Source of the DNA: Fischerella sp. PCC 9431
GTDB lineage: Bacteria > Cyanobacteriota > Cyanobacteriia > Cyanobacteriales > Nostocaceae
Reading direction: 5' to 3'
NCBI RefSeq assembly: GCF_000447295.1
Contig: NZ_KE650771.1
Span: 250,184 to 314,183 of the forward strand
Length of the DNA stretch: 64,000 nt
Shown here: positions 10,236 through 20,268 of the stretch, piece after piece
Position numbering within the stretch: the first letter of the stretch is position 1
Layout of the letters: every line of letters begins with the position of its first letter
Program-made: the position numbers and the translations under genes
Notes under the pieces: generated by a model
Seen by the model: the letters and a program-made list of their open reading frames with translations, nothing else
What the model was told of the DNA's origin: nothing
Databases searched by the model: none

Positions 10236-10321
10236 TTGGCTGCCACTGCTACAGAGTGATGGATATTTTTTCTATAATCCATCCTCTGATGGCAACAATA
10301 AAATCCGAAATTATCAGCCAA
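10236..10321. other. Compound stem-loop between the small regulator-like gene and devB
   Basis: Nested complementary arms: TTGGCTG (10236-10242) with CAGCCAA (10315-10321), GCCA (10242-10245) with TGGC (10290-10293), and a long inner stem of 10252-10264 with 10277-10288 carrying a single bulged T and a 12-nt AT-rich loop. No T-run follows, so it is not a typical intrinsic terminator. A regulatory RNA fold in the devBCA leader or a small palindromic repeat element are the likely explanations. Confidence 0.55.
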
Positions 10322-10443
10322 CCTGATTCAGTTTACTTTTTACTATCTATGTAACTGTAGAGCAGAGCTATTGCCATTCGTCTCTCTTAAATTACATCAA
10401 TAATTGCCAGAGAGTAGTATCCTTAACTAGGAAAACATAAATC

Positions 10444-11652
10444 ATGGAGCAAAAACAAAGGCAGCCAATGACGATACCCATAAATCAGTTGCCTATAATT
10501 TTGGCAATTGCTATGGCTGTAGGTATCGGTGCAATTTCTCTCTACGGGCTTTCTAGATTTAGACCAAAATCTGCAAATAATACTTCAGCGACCCCAGTTA
10601 ATTCTCCTGCTATTACTAGTGTTGCTGCTCTTGGACGTTTAGAGCCTCAAGGAGAAATAATTAATTTGTCTGCTCCTAATTCCCAAGGTGGTGTCCAAGT
10701 TGCAAAACTGCTTGTAGACAAAGGAGATAAAGTGCGTAAAGGTCAAGCGATCGCACTTCTTGACAATTTTTATGTCCGTCTTGCAGGCTTAGAAAATGCT
10801 AAACAACAAATTTTGGTTGCTCAAGCTAGTCTCAATCAGGTAAAAGCAGGGGCGAAAGCAGGAGATATAGCTGCCCAAAAAGCGACTATTGCTCGCCTAG
10901 AAGCTGAGTTAGATGGAGAAATCTCTACACAACAAGCAACCATAGCTCGCTTACAGGCAGAATTACGTAATGCCAAAAGTGAAAATCAACGCTATCAGAT
11001 GTTGTATGAACAGGGAGCTATTTCAGCTTCAGATGCAGATACTAAACGCTTGAGAATGGATACTGTCCAACAACAACTCAATGAAGCAAAAGCTAACCGA
11101 AGCCGTACAGTAGACACTCTGCAAAAACAGTTAAGTGAAGCTAGAGCTAGGCTAGCAAGTATTGCTGAAGTCCGTCCTACCGATGTCCAAGCAGCTCAAA
11201 CTGAGGTTGACAAGGCAAAAACAGCAGTAGTACAGGCTCGTGCTGATCTGGATTTAAGTGTAGTGCGATCGCCTATAGATGGACAAATCATCAAAATTTA
11301 TACTTGGCCTGGAGAAATTATTGGTAATCAAGGAATTGTTCAGATCGGTTATACAGATCAGATGTATGTGGTAGCAGAAGTCTATGAAACTGATATTAAA
11401 AAAGTACATTTAGGTCAGTCGGCGATTATCACTAGCCATGCTTTTTCAGGCAAATTACAAGGAACAGTAACAGATATAGGCTTACAAGTTACCCAACAAA
11501 ATATCTTTAGCAATAATCCAGGAGCAGATACAGATAACAAAGTAGTTGATGTCAAAATTCGCATCAATAATCCAGAAGATAATCGACGAGTTGCAGATCT
11601 GACTAACTTACAAGTAGAAGTACTTATTAATCTTGGAAAATCTCAAGAATAA
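10444..11652 (+). CDS. devB: DevB-type membrane fusion protein of an ABC exporter
   Basis: A 402-residue HlyD/DevB-family periplasmic adaptor. One N-terminal membrane anchor lies at about 17-38, followed by a biotinyl-lipoyl-like half-motif (LVDKGDKVRKGQAIALLDN, about 95-115). A long alpha-helical hairpin rich in Ala/Gln/Lys (about 120-270) should contact an outer-membrane TolC-like channel. The second lipoyl half (RSPIDGQIIKIYTWPGE) and a beta-barrel region follow. DevB with DevC and DevA exports heterocyst glycolipids in Anabaena; this paralogue shares the order devB-devC-devA, so a similar role is likely. Several DevBCA paralogues exist in such genomes, so the exact substrate is not certain. 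Confidence 0.85.
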   Translation: MEQKQRQPMTIPINQLPIILAIAMAVGIGAISLYGLSRFRPKSANNTSATPVNSPAITSVAALGRLEPQGEIINLSAPNSQGGVQVAKLLVDKGDKVRKGQAIALLDNFYVRLAGLENAKQQILVAQASLNQVKAGAKAGDIAAQKATIARLEAELDGEISTQQATIARLQAELRNAKSENQRYQMLYEQGAISASDADTKRLRMDTVQQQLNEAKANRSRTVDTLQKQLSEARARLASIAEVRPTDVQAAQTEVDKAKTAVVQARADLDLSVVRSPIDGQIIKIYTWPGEIIGNQGIVQIGYTDQMYVVAEVYETDIKKVHLGQSAIITSHAFSGKLQGTVTDIGLQVTQQNIFSNNPGADTDNKVVDVKIRINNPEDNRRVADLTNLQVEVLINLGKSQE

Positions 11653-11737
11653 ATATTTTTGACCTGAGAAACTATTGATTTTTTGATAAGTTTTTTCAAA
11701 AAATTACATTTTTAATCTCATTTTTGAGGTTTACAAG

Positions 11738-12910
11738 ATGATTAACAATATACCTGTAGCATGGCTACAATTAGCACGACAAAAACTTCGCTTTCTAGTC
11801 GCTTTAGCTGGGATTGCATTTGTTGCCGTTTTGATGTTCATGCAAATTGGCTTTCAAGATGCTCTCTATGACAGTGCTACACAAGTGCAGAAAAACTTAG
11901 TAGGAGATTTATTTATAATAAGTTCTCAATATAAATCTTTAACCTCAAACCAAAGTTTCCCTCGTGTTCGTTTATATCAAGCATTAGGGTTTGATGATAT
12001 AAAGTCGGTCATGCCTGTATATGTTCAATTTGCTAAACTCAAAAACCCAATTAATGGTCGTAAATTCCCGATATATGTGCTAGGTTTTGACCCAGCCGAA
12101 TCTGTTTTTCAAATCCCGGAAGTTGAGAATAATATAAATCTTCTCAAACGTCCTAATGTAGTTTTATTTGACCGTGGTTCTCGCTCAGAGTTTGGGCCAA
12201 TTGTGGAAAAATTTCAGCAACACGAACCTGTTAGCCTTGAAATATTTGGATATAATTCAATAATTGGTTACAAAGTTAAAGTTGGCGGTTTGTTTAAGCT
12301 TGGGCCTTCCTTTGGAGTTGATGGAAATTTAATGATTAGTTACTCAACTTTCATCAAGGTATTTAGAGACCGGACTGCTGATTATATAGATATAGGATTA
12401 CTAACTCTTAAACCCGGTGCTGATCAACAAAAAGTTTTAGCAAGTTTGTCAGAACATTTACCCAAAGATGTAAAAATTTTAACACGTCAGGGTTTTATTG
12501 ATTTTGAAAAAAATTATTGGAGTCTCAGAACACCTATTGGATTTATATTTAATCTCATGGTAATCATGGGATTTATTGTTGGTGTAGTTGTTGTTTATCA
12601 AATACTTTATAGTAATATATCTAATCATTTAGCTGAATATGCAACATTAAAAGCTATGGGATTTAAAAATCAATATTTGCTAGGCGTAGTTTTTCAACAG
12701 GCTGTCATTTTAGCAATTATAGGCTATATTCCTGGCATTTTTATATCTATGGGTCTATATAATTTGGCTAAAAATGCGACTAAGCTACCAGTAATCATGA
12801 GTTATGACAAGGCATTAATTATCTTGATTTCTACACTTTTAATGTGTTTAACTTCGGCATTTTTATCAACAAATAAATTACGAACTGTAGATCCAGCCGA
12901 TATTTTCTAA
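11738..12910 (+). CDS. devC: DevC-type ABC exporter permease
   Basis: A 390-residue inner-membrane permease of the MacB/FtsX-like class. There is one N-terminal transmembrane helix (about 16-36), a large periplasmic domain (about 40-260) and three further helices at about 268-290, 322-345 and 360-382. This four-helix topology is typical of DevC. The end of the gene, RTVDPADIF, is also characteristic of this family. It begins 85 bp after devB and ends 24 bp before devA, so the three genes form one operon. Confidence 0.85.
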   Translation: MINNIPVAWLQLARQKLRFLVALAGIAFVAVLMFMQIGFQDALYDSATQVQKNLVGDLFIISSQYKSLTSNQSFPRVRLYQALGFDDIKSVMPVYVQFAKLKNPINGRKFPIYVLGFDPAESVFQIPEVENNINLLKRPNVVLFDRGSRSEFGPIVEKFQQHEPVSLEIFGYNSIIGYKVKVGGLFKLGPSFGVDGNLMISYSTFIKVFRDRTADYIDIGLLTLKPGADQQKVLASLSEHLPKDVKILTRQGFIDFEKNYWSLRTPIGFIFNLMVIMGFIVGVVVVYQILYSNISNHLAEYATLKAMGFKNQYLLGVVFQQAVILAIIGYIPGIFISMGLYNLAKNATKLPVIMSYDKALIILISTLLMCLTSAFLSTNKLRTVDPADIF

Positions 12911-12934
12911 TTTAATCACATAAGTCATAAATTC

Positions 12935-13630
12935 ATGCTTCAACAAGAAATTGTTGTCTCCATTAGCAATATCAATTACTACTTTGGTCAAAAATCATTA
13001 CGAAGCCAGATTTTATTTGACATTAATTTAGTAATAAAATCTGGAGAAATTGTCATTATGTCCGGTCCATCTGGTTCAGGAAAAACGACTTTATTAACTT
13101 TGATTGGCGGTTTACGATCTGTCCAAGAAGGAAGTCTAAGATTTCTAGATTGGGAATTGCATGGGGCCAGTGATGAAAAGTTAGTGCAAATACGACGCCA
13201 GATTGGCTATATTTTCCAAGCTCACAACTTACTAGATTTCTTAACAGCTCGACAGAATGTCCAAATGTCACTTGAACTGCAAAAAAGTCTTTCTTATCGG
13301 CAAGCTCGTCTGAAGTCAGAAGCGATGCTCCATGCTGTTAAATTGGGACATCGAGTTAATTACTATCCTGCCAATCTTTCGGGAGGGCAAAAACAAAGGG
13401 TAGCCATTGCTCGCGCTTTAGTGAGTCAGCCCAAATTAGTTTTAGCTGATGAACCTACTGCTGCTTTAGACAGTAAATCAGGGCGAGAAGTTGTAGAAAT
13501 AATGCAGCTACTAGCTAAGGAACAACAATGTGCCATTTTAATGGTGACTCATGACAACCGAGTTCTAGACATAGCAGATAAAATCATCCACATAGAGGAT
13601 GGTCGAATCATTAAAGAAGAGTTGTTTTAA
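12935..13630 (+). CDS. devA: DevA-type ABC exporter ATPase
   Basis: A 231-residue nucleotide-binding subunit. Walker A is GPSGSGKTT (about 44-52), the signature is LSGGQKQRVAIARAL, Walker B is LVLADEPTAALD, and the H-loop is MVTHD. It belongs to the LolD/MacB-like cluster that powers DevBC. It is the last gene of the devBCA operon. HgdD/TolC, the outer-membrane partner, is not in the window and must be encoded elsewhere. Confidence 0.88.
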   Translation: MLQQEIVVSISNINYYFGQKSLRSQILFDINLVIKSGEIVIMSGPSGSGKTTLLTLIGGLRSVQEGSLRFLDWELHGASDEKLVQIRRQIGYIFQAHNLLDFLTARQNVQMSLELQKSLSYRQARLKSEAMLHAVKLGHRVNYYPANLSGGQKQRVAIARALVSQPKLVLADEPTAALDSKSGREVVEIMQLLAKEQQCAILMVTHDNRVLDIADKIIHIEDGRIIKEELF

Positions 13631-13831
13631 CCTATCCTCATAACGTAGAGTTAAAATAATCAGATCTTGCACCAATTTTTCATTCCACAAAAAATAATTT
13701 TTTTGGCTAATAGTTAAAGTCAGATTCATCTGACTAAGAAAGTATTTGAGTCTGTTTCAACGGACTTATGCTATTGCTGCCGAAATTTATTCTCTGGCAG
13801 GATATGGAGTAGATGCAAGATGTCAAAATAT

Positions 13832-15091
13832 TCACTTTTTAACTAAAATATATGCTGTCGCATATTCAGGTAATTGACTAATGTGCCTGGTGAAATCTTT
13901 ATTAGTCTTAAAAATACCTGCTAAAAAATCTAGCTGATAAAGGTTTGGTAAAAATGCTCCGCCGGTGTCAGCTATTACTCCCATTTTTAACTGTTTATTT
14001 TTACCTTGACCATACTCAATCACAATTACCCGACCTAAACCGATGTTCAATACATCGCCCGCGAAAGTTACTCCTGGTTTAATGGAAATTTTTGCGTCAA
14101 TCTTATACCCATACCCTTTAATTGCATTCACTTTTCTAAAATACCAATAGCGTTTTTGTGCTGTTGGTTTCACTCCTCGCACATAAGGCATTCCGTTGTT
14201 TCTATCGACATTAAAAAACTCTCTTGTACCATCTGTAAAATTAATTAATATGGTTCCTTGCATTAAGGCTTCTTCTAAACCTTTGCGAGTCAAATAAGCA
14301 AGAGGCTGAACTTTACCGTATTCTCTGCCACCTGGTTCATAGATACCTGATAAAACATCCTGCTTAGTATATCTAGTATAAAAATCATCGCCAGTTAAAT
14401 TATCTTTTAAACTATAAATTGGTATATTATAAGTAGAAGTTTTTTTATGAGAACCTGTATGAGTAAAAACGGCATATTTAGTAATTCGCAGCCGTTTCTG
14501 TTGAGAGTTTTTTGGCTTATAAGCAGACCATTTAATTACTTTAAAATTAGCATTAATAAAATTAGGATCTTGTAAGCGAGTGGTGCGATTATTAGCAATG
14601 TCCTCCTTGAGAACAGCAATCATAAAATCTAGGGTTTTCAGTGTATCTTGGACGCTAACACCCGTCGTTCCTAGTAATCCTGGTCGGAGAATATCTGGAT
14701 CTTGATCAGCGTAGTCTTGGTAATATTTTCTAGTGTTAGTAAGGACATATAATAAATCTTTCTGATTAAAATTAAGTTTATTCTTTGGTAAGTTGGCAGC
14801 AGAAATAATTTGCTTTCCGTTAACACTATATTTATACTTTTTAAATTCATCAATAACTTGATAGGGAGCAGAAGCTGATATCAAGGTTGATTGGGATGCT
14901 AAATCATTTTGTTGACCGATATTATTTCTCTGTAAATTAATAGTACTTATAGAATTTGCTGGAATAGAGGCTAGAGAAGTTTGCTGTTGAGTATTGAACT
15001 GAGTATATAAATAGCCACCGAACAAACCAGCAGATAATAAACTAGCAAAGCTAATAAGCAAACGAACTTTTTGATTAAATAAAATACTCAT
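13832..15091 (-). CDS. Membrane-anchored 3D-domain (MltA-like) protein
   Basis: The start at 15091 (MSILFNQKVRLL) is chosen because it places a signal or anchor helix (about 8-29) at the N-terminus; the longer frame to 15214 would overlap the divergent gene. The mature part is about 390 residues. Near the C-terminus the segment VIADTGGAFLPNLYQLDFLAG resembles the 3D (Asp-Asp-Asp) domain of MltA, the double-psi barrel that binds peptidoglycan in lytic transglycosylases, with matching DTGGA and D-F-x-x-G positions. A role in cell-wall remodelling is likely, though the rest of the protein is not recognised. It converges with devA and diverges from the methyltransferase gene. Confidence 0.7.
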   Translation of the reverse strand: MSILFNQKVRLLISFASLLSAGLFGGYLYTQFNTQQQTSLASIPANSISTINLQRNNIGQQNDLASQSTLISASAPYQVIDEFKKYKYSVNGKQIISAANLPKNKLNFNQKDLLYVLTNTRKYYQDYADQDPDILRPGLLGTTGVSVQDTLKTLDFMIAVLKEDIANNRTTRLQDPNFINANFKVIKWSAYKPKNSQQKRLRITKYAVFTHTGSHKKTSTYNIPIYSLKDNLTGDDFYTRYTKQDVLSGIYEPGGREYGKVQPLAYLTRKGLEEALMQGTILINFTDGTREFFNVDRNNGMPYVRGVKPTAQKRYWYFRKVNAIKGYGYKIDAKISIKPGVTFAGDVLNIGLGRVIVIEYGQGKNKQLKMGVIADTGGAFLPNLYQLDFLAGIFKTNKDFTRHISQLPEYATAYILVKK

Positions 15092-15221
15092 AATTAGAAA
15101 AAAGGAATATATAATAAACTTTTGTGTTCTAACTTGTACTTTTAAATTGTGATTTACCTGTAATTTAACATTAAAACTTAAAATATAAATAGTTATCTTG
15201 CCTCGATTCCACATAATTCAG

Positions 15222-16172
15222 ATGAAAGACAAAATCAAGCCAGACTGGGCTGGTGAAGGACTGCTCTCTCAATTTGTAAATCTACTAATCCAGACCAAAC
15301 CAATTTACAACCTGATGAAACATCAGGCAAGGCAAGTAATTATTAAAACTGCCGAAAAAAACGGTATTCCTTGGCGCAAAAACTATGAAACTTTAGCAGC
15401 ATCAGGAGTAACACAGCAACTAGCAGAGATTGTAGACTCTAATATTGTCTACCCTGACTATTACCAAGTTCCCTTCCATGCGTACTCTCAAGGTAATCTT
15501 TGCTGGCAAGCTGCTTTAGAAGCCCCTAGCGCTACCTATTCTATGGCATTGCGGGTATGGCCGAAAGAAAAGTTGACTTGGGAAGTTGCCCACGATCGCT
15601 TGAGAGGAAGTTTTCACCAAGTTTTGGCAACCTATGGCCCGCAAAAAGTTAATGATATCTTAGATATAGGCTGTTCTGTAGGTATTTCGACTTTGACGCT
15701 ACATCGCTTTTACCAGAAAAAGCAAAATCACCCTGTTCACACAGTTGGTCTTGATTTATCGCCTCATATGCTAGCTGTGGCTAAATATTTGGATGTCAAT
15801 AGCGAAATCTCTCAGTGGATTCATGGTAGAGGAGAAAATACAGGACTGCAAAGCAACTCTTTTGATTTAGTGAGTTTGCAGTTTGTTACCCATGAACTCC
15901 CACACTACGCTAGCAAAGCAATTTTTGCTGAAGCGCTGCGACTTCTGCGTCCTGGTGGGTGTATTGCATTAGTGGACAATAATCCTAAATCTCCTGTAAT
16001 TCAAAATTTGCCACCAGTTTTATTTACTTTAATGAAAAGTACCGAACCTTGGAGCGATGACTACTACTCCTTTGATGTAAAAGCAGGATTACAAGAGGTG
16101 GGTTTTAACAAACCAGTGACAGTTGCCAGCGATCCCCGCCACCGCACTATTATTAGTTCTAAGCCAAATTAG
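15222..16172 (+). CDS. Class I SAM-dependent methyltransferase
   Basis: The ATG at 15222 (MKDKIKPDWAGEG) is preferred over the in-frame TTG at 15198. The product is about 316 residues. Motif I, VNDILDIGCSVGIST, is the SAM-binding loop; a second acidic strand end, HTVGLDLSPHML, and a post-motif region, LRPGGCIALVDNNP, follow. The first about 110 residues form an extra N-terminal region. Similar methyltransferases act on small molecules or lipids, but the substrate is unknown. It precedes the fibrillin-like gene by 46 bp on the same strand and may be cotranscribed with it. Confidence 0.8.
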   Translation: MKDKIKPDWAGEGLLSQFVNLLIQTKPIYNLMKHQARQVIIKTAEKNGIPWRKNYETLAASGVTQQLAEIVDSNIVYPDYYQVPFHAYSQGNLCWQAALEAPSATYSMALRVWPKEKLTWEVAHDRLRGSFHQVLATYGPQKVNDILDIGCSVGISTLTLHRFYQKKQNHPVHTVGLDLSPHMLAVAKYLDVNSEISQWIHGRGENTGLQSNSFDLVSLQFVTHELPHYASKAIFAEALRLLRPGGCIALVDNNPKSPVIQNLPPVLFTLMKSTEPWSDDYYSFDVKAGLQEVGFNKPVTVASDPRHRTIISSKPN

Positions 16173-16218
16173 TAATACGATCCCAAACAGCAAACATGAT
16201 TTAACAAGGGTTAACTCC

Positions 16219-16845
16219 ATGCGATCGCCTGACTTAACATCACCAAATTTAGCAGATTTTGCCACCGTGCTTGATCAAGCTGTGTCTGCATATCGCCACC
16301 AAACAGGCGATCGCCCTTCCACTACAGTAGTGATACATGCCTTATTACAAGCAGAAAAAGCTGCTAAACAACAAAAAATTCAGTATTCTTTTGCATCTTT
16401 ACTCGGTCAATGGCGACTGTATTTTACCACAGGTACTCGTAAACTGAAAAAGCGCGGAGGAATTGAATTAGGTAGAGGTTTTTATCTACCAAAATTAGCA
16501 TCAGCACACATTTCTTTTGCTGCTACAAACATAGTTGATGGTAAAGGCGAAATTGGCAATCAGGTACAACTTGGCCCCATATTGTTAAAACTCACAGGCC
16601 CAGCCAAATTTTTAGGGAAGAAAAACTTGTTGGCTTTTGATTTTACCCAAATGCAAATCAGCTTATTTGATCGTGTTGTGTATAAACAACAAATTCGAGG
16701 TGGTAAGAGTCAAACAGAGGATTTTTACAATCAAAATATTGCCAAACTTCCCTTTTTTAGCTTCTTTCTGGTCACAGAAGAATTTATCGCAGCGCGTGGA
16801 CGTGGAGGTGGTCTAGCGATTTGGATTAGAGATAAAATATTCTGA
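16219..16845 (+). CDS. Plastid lipid-associated protein/fibrillin-like protein
   Basis: The ATG at 16219 (MRSPDLTSPN) is preferred: upstream extension would run into the methyltransferase gene, and AAGGG lies upstream of this codon. The about 208-residue product has a helical N-terminus, then LLGQWRLYFTTGTRKLK, a beta-barrel middle and the C-terminal signature IAARGRGGGLAIWIR, which resembles the PAP/fibrillin family. Fibrillins bind lipids and associate with thylakoids and plastoglobules in plants and cyanobacteria. The role here is inferred from family only. Confidence 0.7.
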   Translation: MRSPDLTSPNLADFATVLDQAVSAYRHQTGDRPSTTVVIHALLQAEKAAKQQKIQYSFASLLGQWRLYFTTGTRKLKKRGGIELGRGFYLPKLASAHISFAATNIVDGKGEIGNQVQLGPILLKLTGPAKFLGKKNLLAFDFTQMQISLFDRVVYKQQIRGGKSQTEDFYNQNIAKLPFFSFFLVTEEFIAARGRGGGLAIWIRDKIF

Positions 16846-16871
16846 GTCTTGGGGATTGGGAGGATCGAATC

Positions 16872-18092
16872 GTGGAAAAAACCACGATGAAGGTGCAAAA
16901 TATGCAGACACAACAGGATGGTATCTCTCTAAAAGATTGGTCTTGGGCTTTCTGGCCTGTTCTACCACTATATCCATTTGGCAAACGCCGCACACTCCGC
17001 CAAGAAGTTGTTAAGGATACGATCTGGACTTTTGACCAGATCCAGGGCATATTTTATGTTGTTGTGCCAATCCGCATGACTGTTGTAAAGCTAGAAGCAG
17101 GTGGACTCCTCGTTTATGCACCGATCGCACCCACTCCAGAATGTATACGCTTAGTTGAAGAATTAGTTGCTGAACACGGGGATATTAAATATATTATCCT
17201 GCCGACTATTTCTGGTTTAGAACATAAAGTTTTTGTCGGCCCTTTTGCTAGACGCTTTCCCCAAGCGCAAGTGTTTGTAGCCCCGAAGCAGTGGAGTTTT
17301 CCTCTCAATTTACCCCTGAGTTGGCTGGGTTTACCTTTGGGGCGTACTCATGTATTACCAGCAAATAGTAGTGATGTCCCCTTTGGTAATGAATTTGACT
17401 ATGCAATTCTTGGCCCTATTGAGTTGGGACCAGGACGATTTGCAGAAGTTGCATTTTTCCACAAGCGATCGCAAACACTGCTAGTTACAGATATAGTTTT
17501 ATCTATCCCAGCTGAACCACCGCCAATAGTTCAACTTGATCCTTATCCTTTATTATTTCATGCTAAAGACGACGCTTTCCACAGAGTTTTTGACACTGAA
17601 GCTAATCGTCGTAAAGGATGGCAAAGAATTGTATTATTTGCTTTTTACTTCCGACCAAGTGCGCTAGAAGTTATTGGCACGGGACAAGTTTTGCGTTATG
17701 CATTGGGCGCGCCAGATCGTTCCAAAAAAGCCTATTTCGGTTTGTTTCCTTTTAAATGGAATAATTGGGAACAATCGTTTGAGGCTTTACGCAAAGATGG
17801 ACGCTTATTTGTAGCGCCAATTTTGCAAACTCTGATTTTGAATCGAGATCCACAAACAACTATCAAATGGGCGAACCAGGTGGCGAGTTGGGATTTTGCG
17901 CGGATTATTCCTTGTCATCTTGATTCACCGATTGACGCAACCCCAAGTCAATTTCGCCAAGCTTTTAGTTTTCTGGAGAAAATAGAAAATCCTCTTCAGT
18001 GTTTACCGGGAGAAGACTTGGAATTTTTAAATGAACTTTCACAAGAGTTAAGCGATCGGGGTATTACACCACCAGCGAAAGAAAGGGTGTGA
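16872..18092 (+). CDS. DUF4336 domain-containing protein (metallo-hydrolase-like)
   Basis: A 406-residue protein starting at GTG 16872; an in-frame ATG at 16887 (MKVQNMQTQ) is an alternative. The sequence around residues 10-200 (RMTVVKLEAGGLLVYAPIAP, ILPTISGLEHKVFVGPFARR, FVAPKQWSFP) matches the DUF4336 family common in cyanobacteria and plant chloroplasts. This family resembles degenerate metallo-beta-lactamases. Function is unknown. It lies 27 bp after the fibrillin-like gene and is probably in the same transcription unit. Confidence 0.75.
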   Translation: MEKTTMKVQNMQTQQDGISLKDWSWAFWPVLPLYPFGKRRTLRQEVVKDTIWTFDQIQGIFYVVVPIRMTVVKLEAGGLLVYAPIAPTPECIRLVEELVAEHGDIKYIILPTISGLEHKVFVGPFARRFPQAQVFVAPKQWSFPLNLPLSWLGLPLGRTHVLPANSSDVPFGNEFDYAILGPIELGPGRFAEVAFFHKRSQTLLVTDIVLSIPAEPPPIVQLDPYPLLFHAKDDAFHRVFDTEANRRKGWQRIVLFAFYFRPSALEVIGTGQVLRYALGAPDRSKKAYFGLFPFKWNNWEQSFEALRKDGRLFVAPILQTLILNRDPQTTIKWANQVASWDFARIIPCHLDSPIDATPSQFRQAFSFLEKIENPLQCLPGEDLEFLNELSQELSDRGITPPAKERV

Positions 18093-18274
18093 CATAGTTA
18101 CCCAACTTTCAATTTATTTTATATAGTGTAGGGTAATTTGATTTTGAGCAAAATCAATATTTTCACTCTTAAACTCAGTCCTTCAGTTAACCGTAAACCT
18201 TTACGGTAAAGTAATTTTATTAAGAGTTGATGTACGCCCGACATTTGTTTGTTAAGGGCAAAATGAGCAAATTA

Positions 18275-19666
18275 TTACGTTAAATGCATAAACACCATTT
18301 TGAGTAAATCTGCACGTGTAAATGGTTTTGTTAAATATCCCGATGCTCCGACAAATCTGGCTCTGACTTTATCTACAATTCCCTTACTTCCTGTAACCAT
18401 CACAATTGGAGTCTCTTTAAACATCGAGTTATTACGAATTATGCGACATAATTCATAACCATCAATTCCTTCCATATTGAGATCCAATAAAATCAAGTCT
18501 GGTTTATGTCTAATCACCGCCATGACTGCTTTCAGTGGATCGCTGATTGTGACTACCGAGAAATTTTCTTCTTCTAAGAAACGACTAATTTCTCTAAGAA
18601 AAGTAGGGCTATCATCTATAGAAACAATTTTATATTTTTTGCGGATACTGGTAGGGGCAGGATTAGCTTGTTGCAGATTTGGGTTAATATTAATGGGATT
18701 TGTAAATTCTTGTAGTTTTTTTCTTCTCGCCTGAGTAACCTGGGATACTTCTTCAAAACTTGTTTGAGTTTCTGTATTACTATTTTCTATATAAGATAGG
18801 TCTACTAATTCTTGGCTTTTTAATAAACTTATCTGATTAGTTTCTATTACTTGTTCAAAGGTTTTAGGCAATTTATCAAAAGGTGGATCTGGTTCATGCA
18901 ATAAAATTGCACCATTTAAGATATATGGATACAGCGTTTTCAGCACATGAATTTCATCTTGATTCATAATCACTGCTAGATGACGTAGGCTAAAACCTTT
19001 CATCCATTCACTAAGATTTTGCTGTATTTCTGGTAAATCTGTCTGTGAACTTAAGGTTTTAACGCGCAAGTATGGACGCTGGTACGGTGATGAAATATGC
19101 GGTGCAAAAGATTTCCAATCTTGTAACCTACCTTGGCAACGTTCTAGCAGTTTTCCAACATCAAGTCTACAAATGATTGGCATCCGTGCTGGATTTTCTT
19201 TTAATTCATAATTACCTTGTTTGATTAATATAAATGATTCAATTACTTCTTTTGCCAATTCTTGAAGTAGTACAGCTGCTTGAGTAGGGTTGAGGTGTTT
19301 TTGACTAACTAACCAGCAAATAGCCTGATATTCGTGAGGTTGTTGATCACTAATAGATTCTTCAGAAATTGAATTATCCAGTTCTGTTGACTGAGCATAA
19401 GAATCTGGTTCAAATAGTAGACGTAATTGAATGCGAATTTCACTGTTCAGGGTGGGGATTCGATGACTGAGGCGACGCAAGTGACGTTCTAGTCTATCAA
19501 AGGGTTCGATGGAATGGGTAGCAAATATAATTTTGCCTTGATCAAGAAAAACAGACCAGGTAACTGAGTTACTCAGCGCTTGTAAATGAGTACTATCAGA
19601 ACAGTTGGATAATTGTCTTAACAAACTTAGGGGATGTAAATTTGTGAATGTGCCGTAATTATTCAT
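18275..19666 (-). CDS. PatA-family response regulator (N-terminal PATAN-type region plus C-terminal receiver)
   Basis: A 463-residue protein. The N-terminal half, beginning TFTNLHPLSLLRQLS and including VFLDQGKIIFATHS, matches the PATAN/DUF4388-like region of PatA, PixG and TaxP1. The C-terminal receiver domain (about 345-463) has SIDDSP acidic residues, the phospho-acceptor Asp in LILLDLNM, Thr in IVMVTG and Lys in GYLTKPF, so it should be phosphorylatable. PatA controls heterocyst spacing and PixG-like proteins control phototaxis; which role this one has is not decidable. It is transcribed alone, facing away from the TerY-P operon. Confidence 0.8.
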   Translation of the reverse strand: MNNYGTFTNLHPLSLLRQLSNCSDSTHLQALSNSVTWSVFLDQGKIIFATHSIEPFDRLERHLRRLSHRIPTLNSEIRIQLRLLFEPDSYAQSTELDNSISEESISDQQPHEYQAICWLVSQKHLNPTQAAVLLQELAKEVIESFILIKQGNYELKENPARMPIICRLDVGKLLERCQGRLQDWKSFAPHISSPYQRPYLRVKTLSSQTDLPEIQQNLSEWMKGFSLRHLAVIMNQDEIHVLKTLYPYILNGAILLHEPDPPFDKLPKTFEQVIETNQISLLKSQELVDLSYIENSNTETQTSFEEVSQVTQARRKKLQEFTNPININPNLQQANPAPTSIRKKYKIVSIDDSPTFLREISRFLEEENFSVVTISDPLKAVMAVIRHKPDLILLDLNMEGIDGYELCRIIRNNSMFKETPIVMVTGSKGIVDKVRARFVGASGYLTKPFTRADLLKMVFMHLT

Positions 19667-20268
19667 TTCCTTGGAGAATTTACGGGAAAATAGCAGTTTA
19701 TTTGGGCATTCGCATTCTTCGGCAAGTTTTGCATTTTGTTGTTTTTAATCTCTTTGCAAAAATATTTTCCGACTAGTCACGTATATCTTACAAGCTATAA
19801 AAGCTAATCTCAGGAGAATTGTTAAATTTTGTATAGGTGTGGCAACAAATGTTTGAAGTTTTTGCTTTAAGTAGTCTTGTCTTTTGATACAGTTTCCATC
19901 AACAATGATGAGAATGCTAATAATGTTTAATTACTTTTACCCAAAAAACGAATCTTCTACATGAAATCTTTAAAATATCCCACCTGCTTCAGTTACGCAG
20001 TTATTGTATTCTATAAATTATACGTATAAGTTATTTTAAATAAGTTTCTACAGTCAATGCAAAGCCTTAGTAACTTCTCTTTTACAGTGCTAACTCTTAA
20101 AGAAGACTTTTGACAACTTTTATGTAATTTGGGTATTGCTAATTGTTTAATAACTAGTAAACTATCTAAAATCCAAAAGCATCTAGGTAGTCTTGCAAAC
20201 CTAGAAACTATATACTTTTGAGAGCAAGAAAACATAGTAGTTTGAAGTTTAATATAACACAAGCAGTT
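19667..20268. other. Divergent intergenic region between the PatA-like gene and the TerY-P operon
   Basis: About 600 bp of AT-rich DNA that should hold the promoters of both divergent units. A copy of the dispersed TCTAAAATCCAAAA repeat is at about 20164-20177. No specific operator or RNA gene was recognised. Confidence 0.45.
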
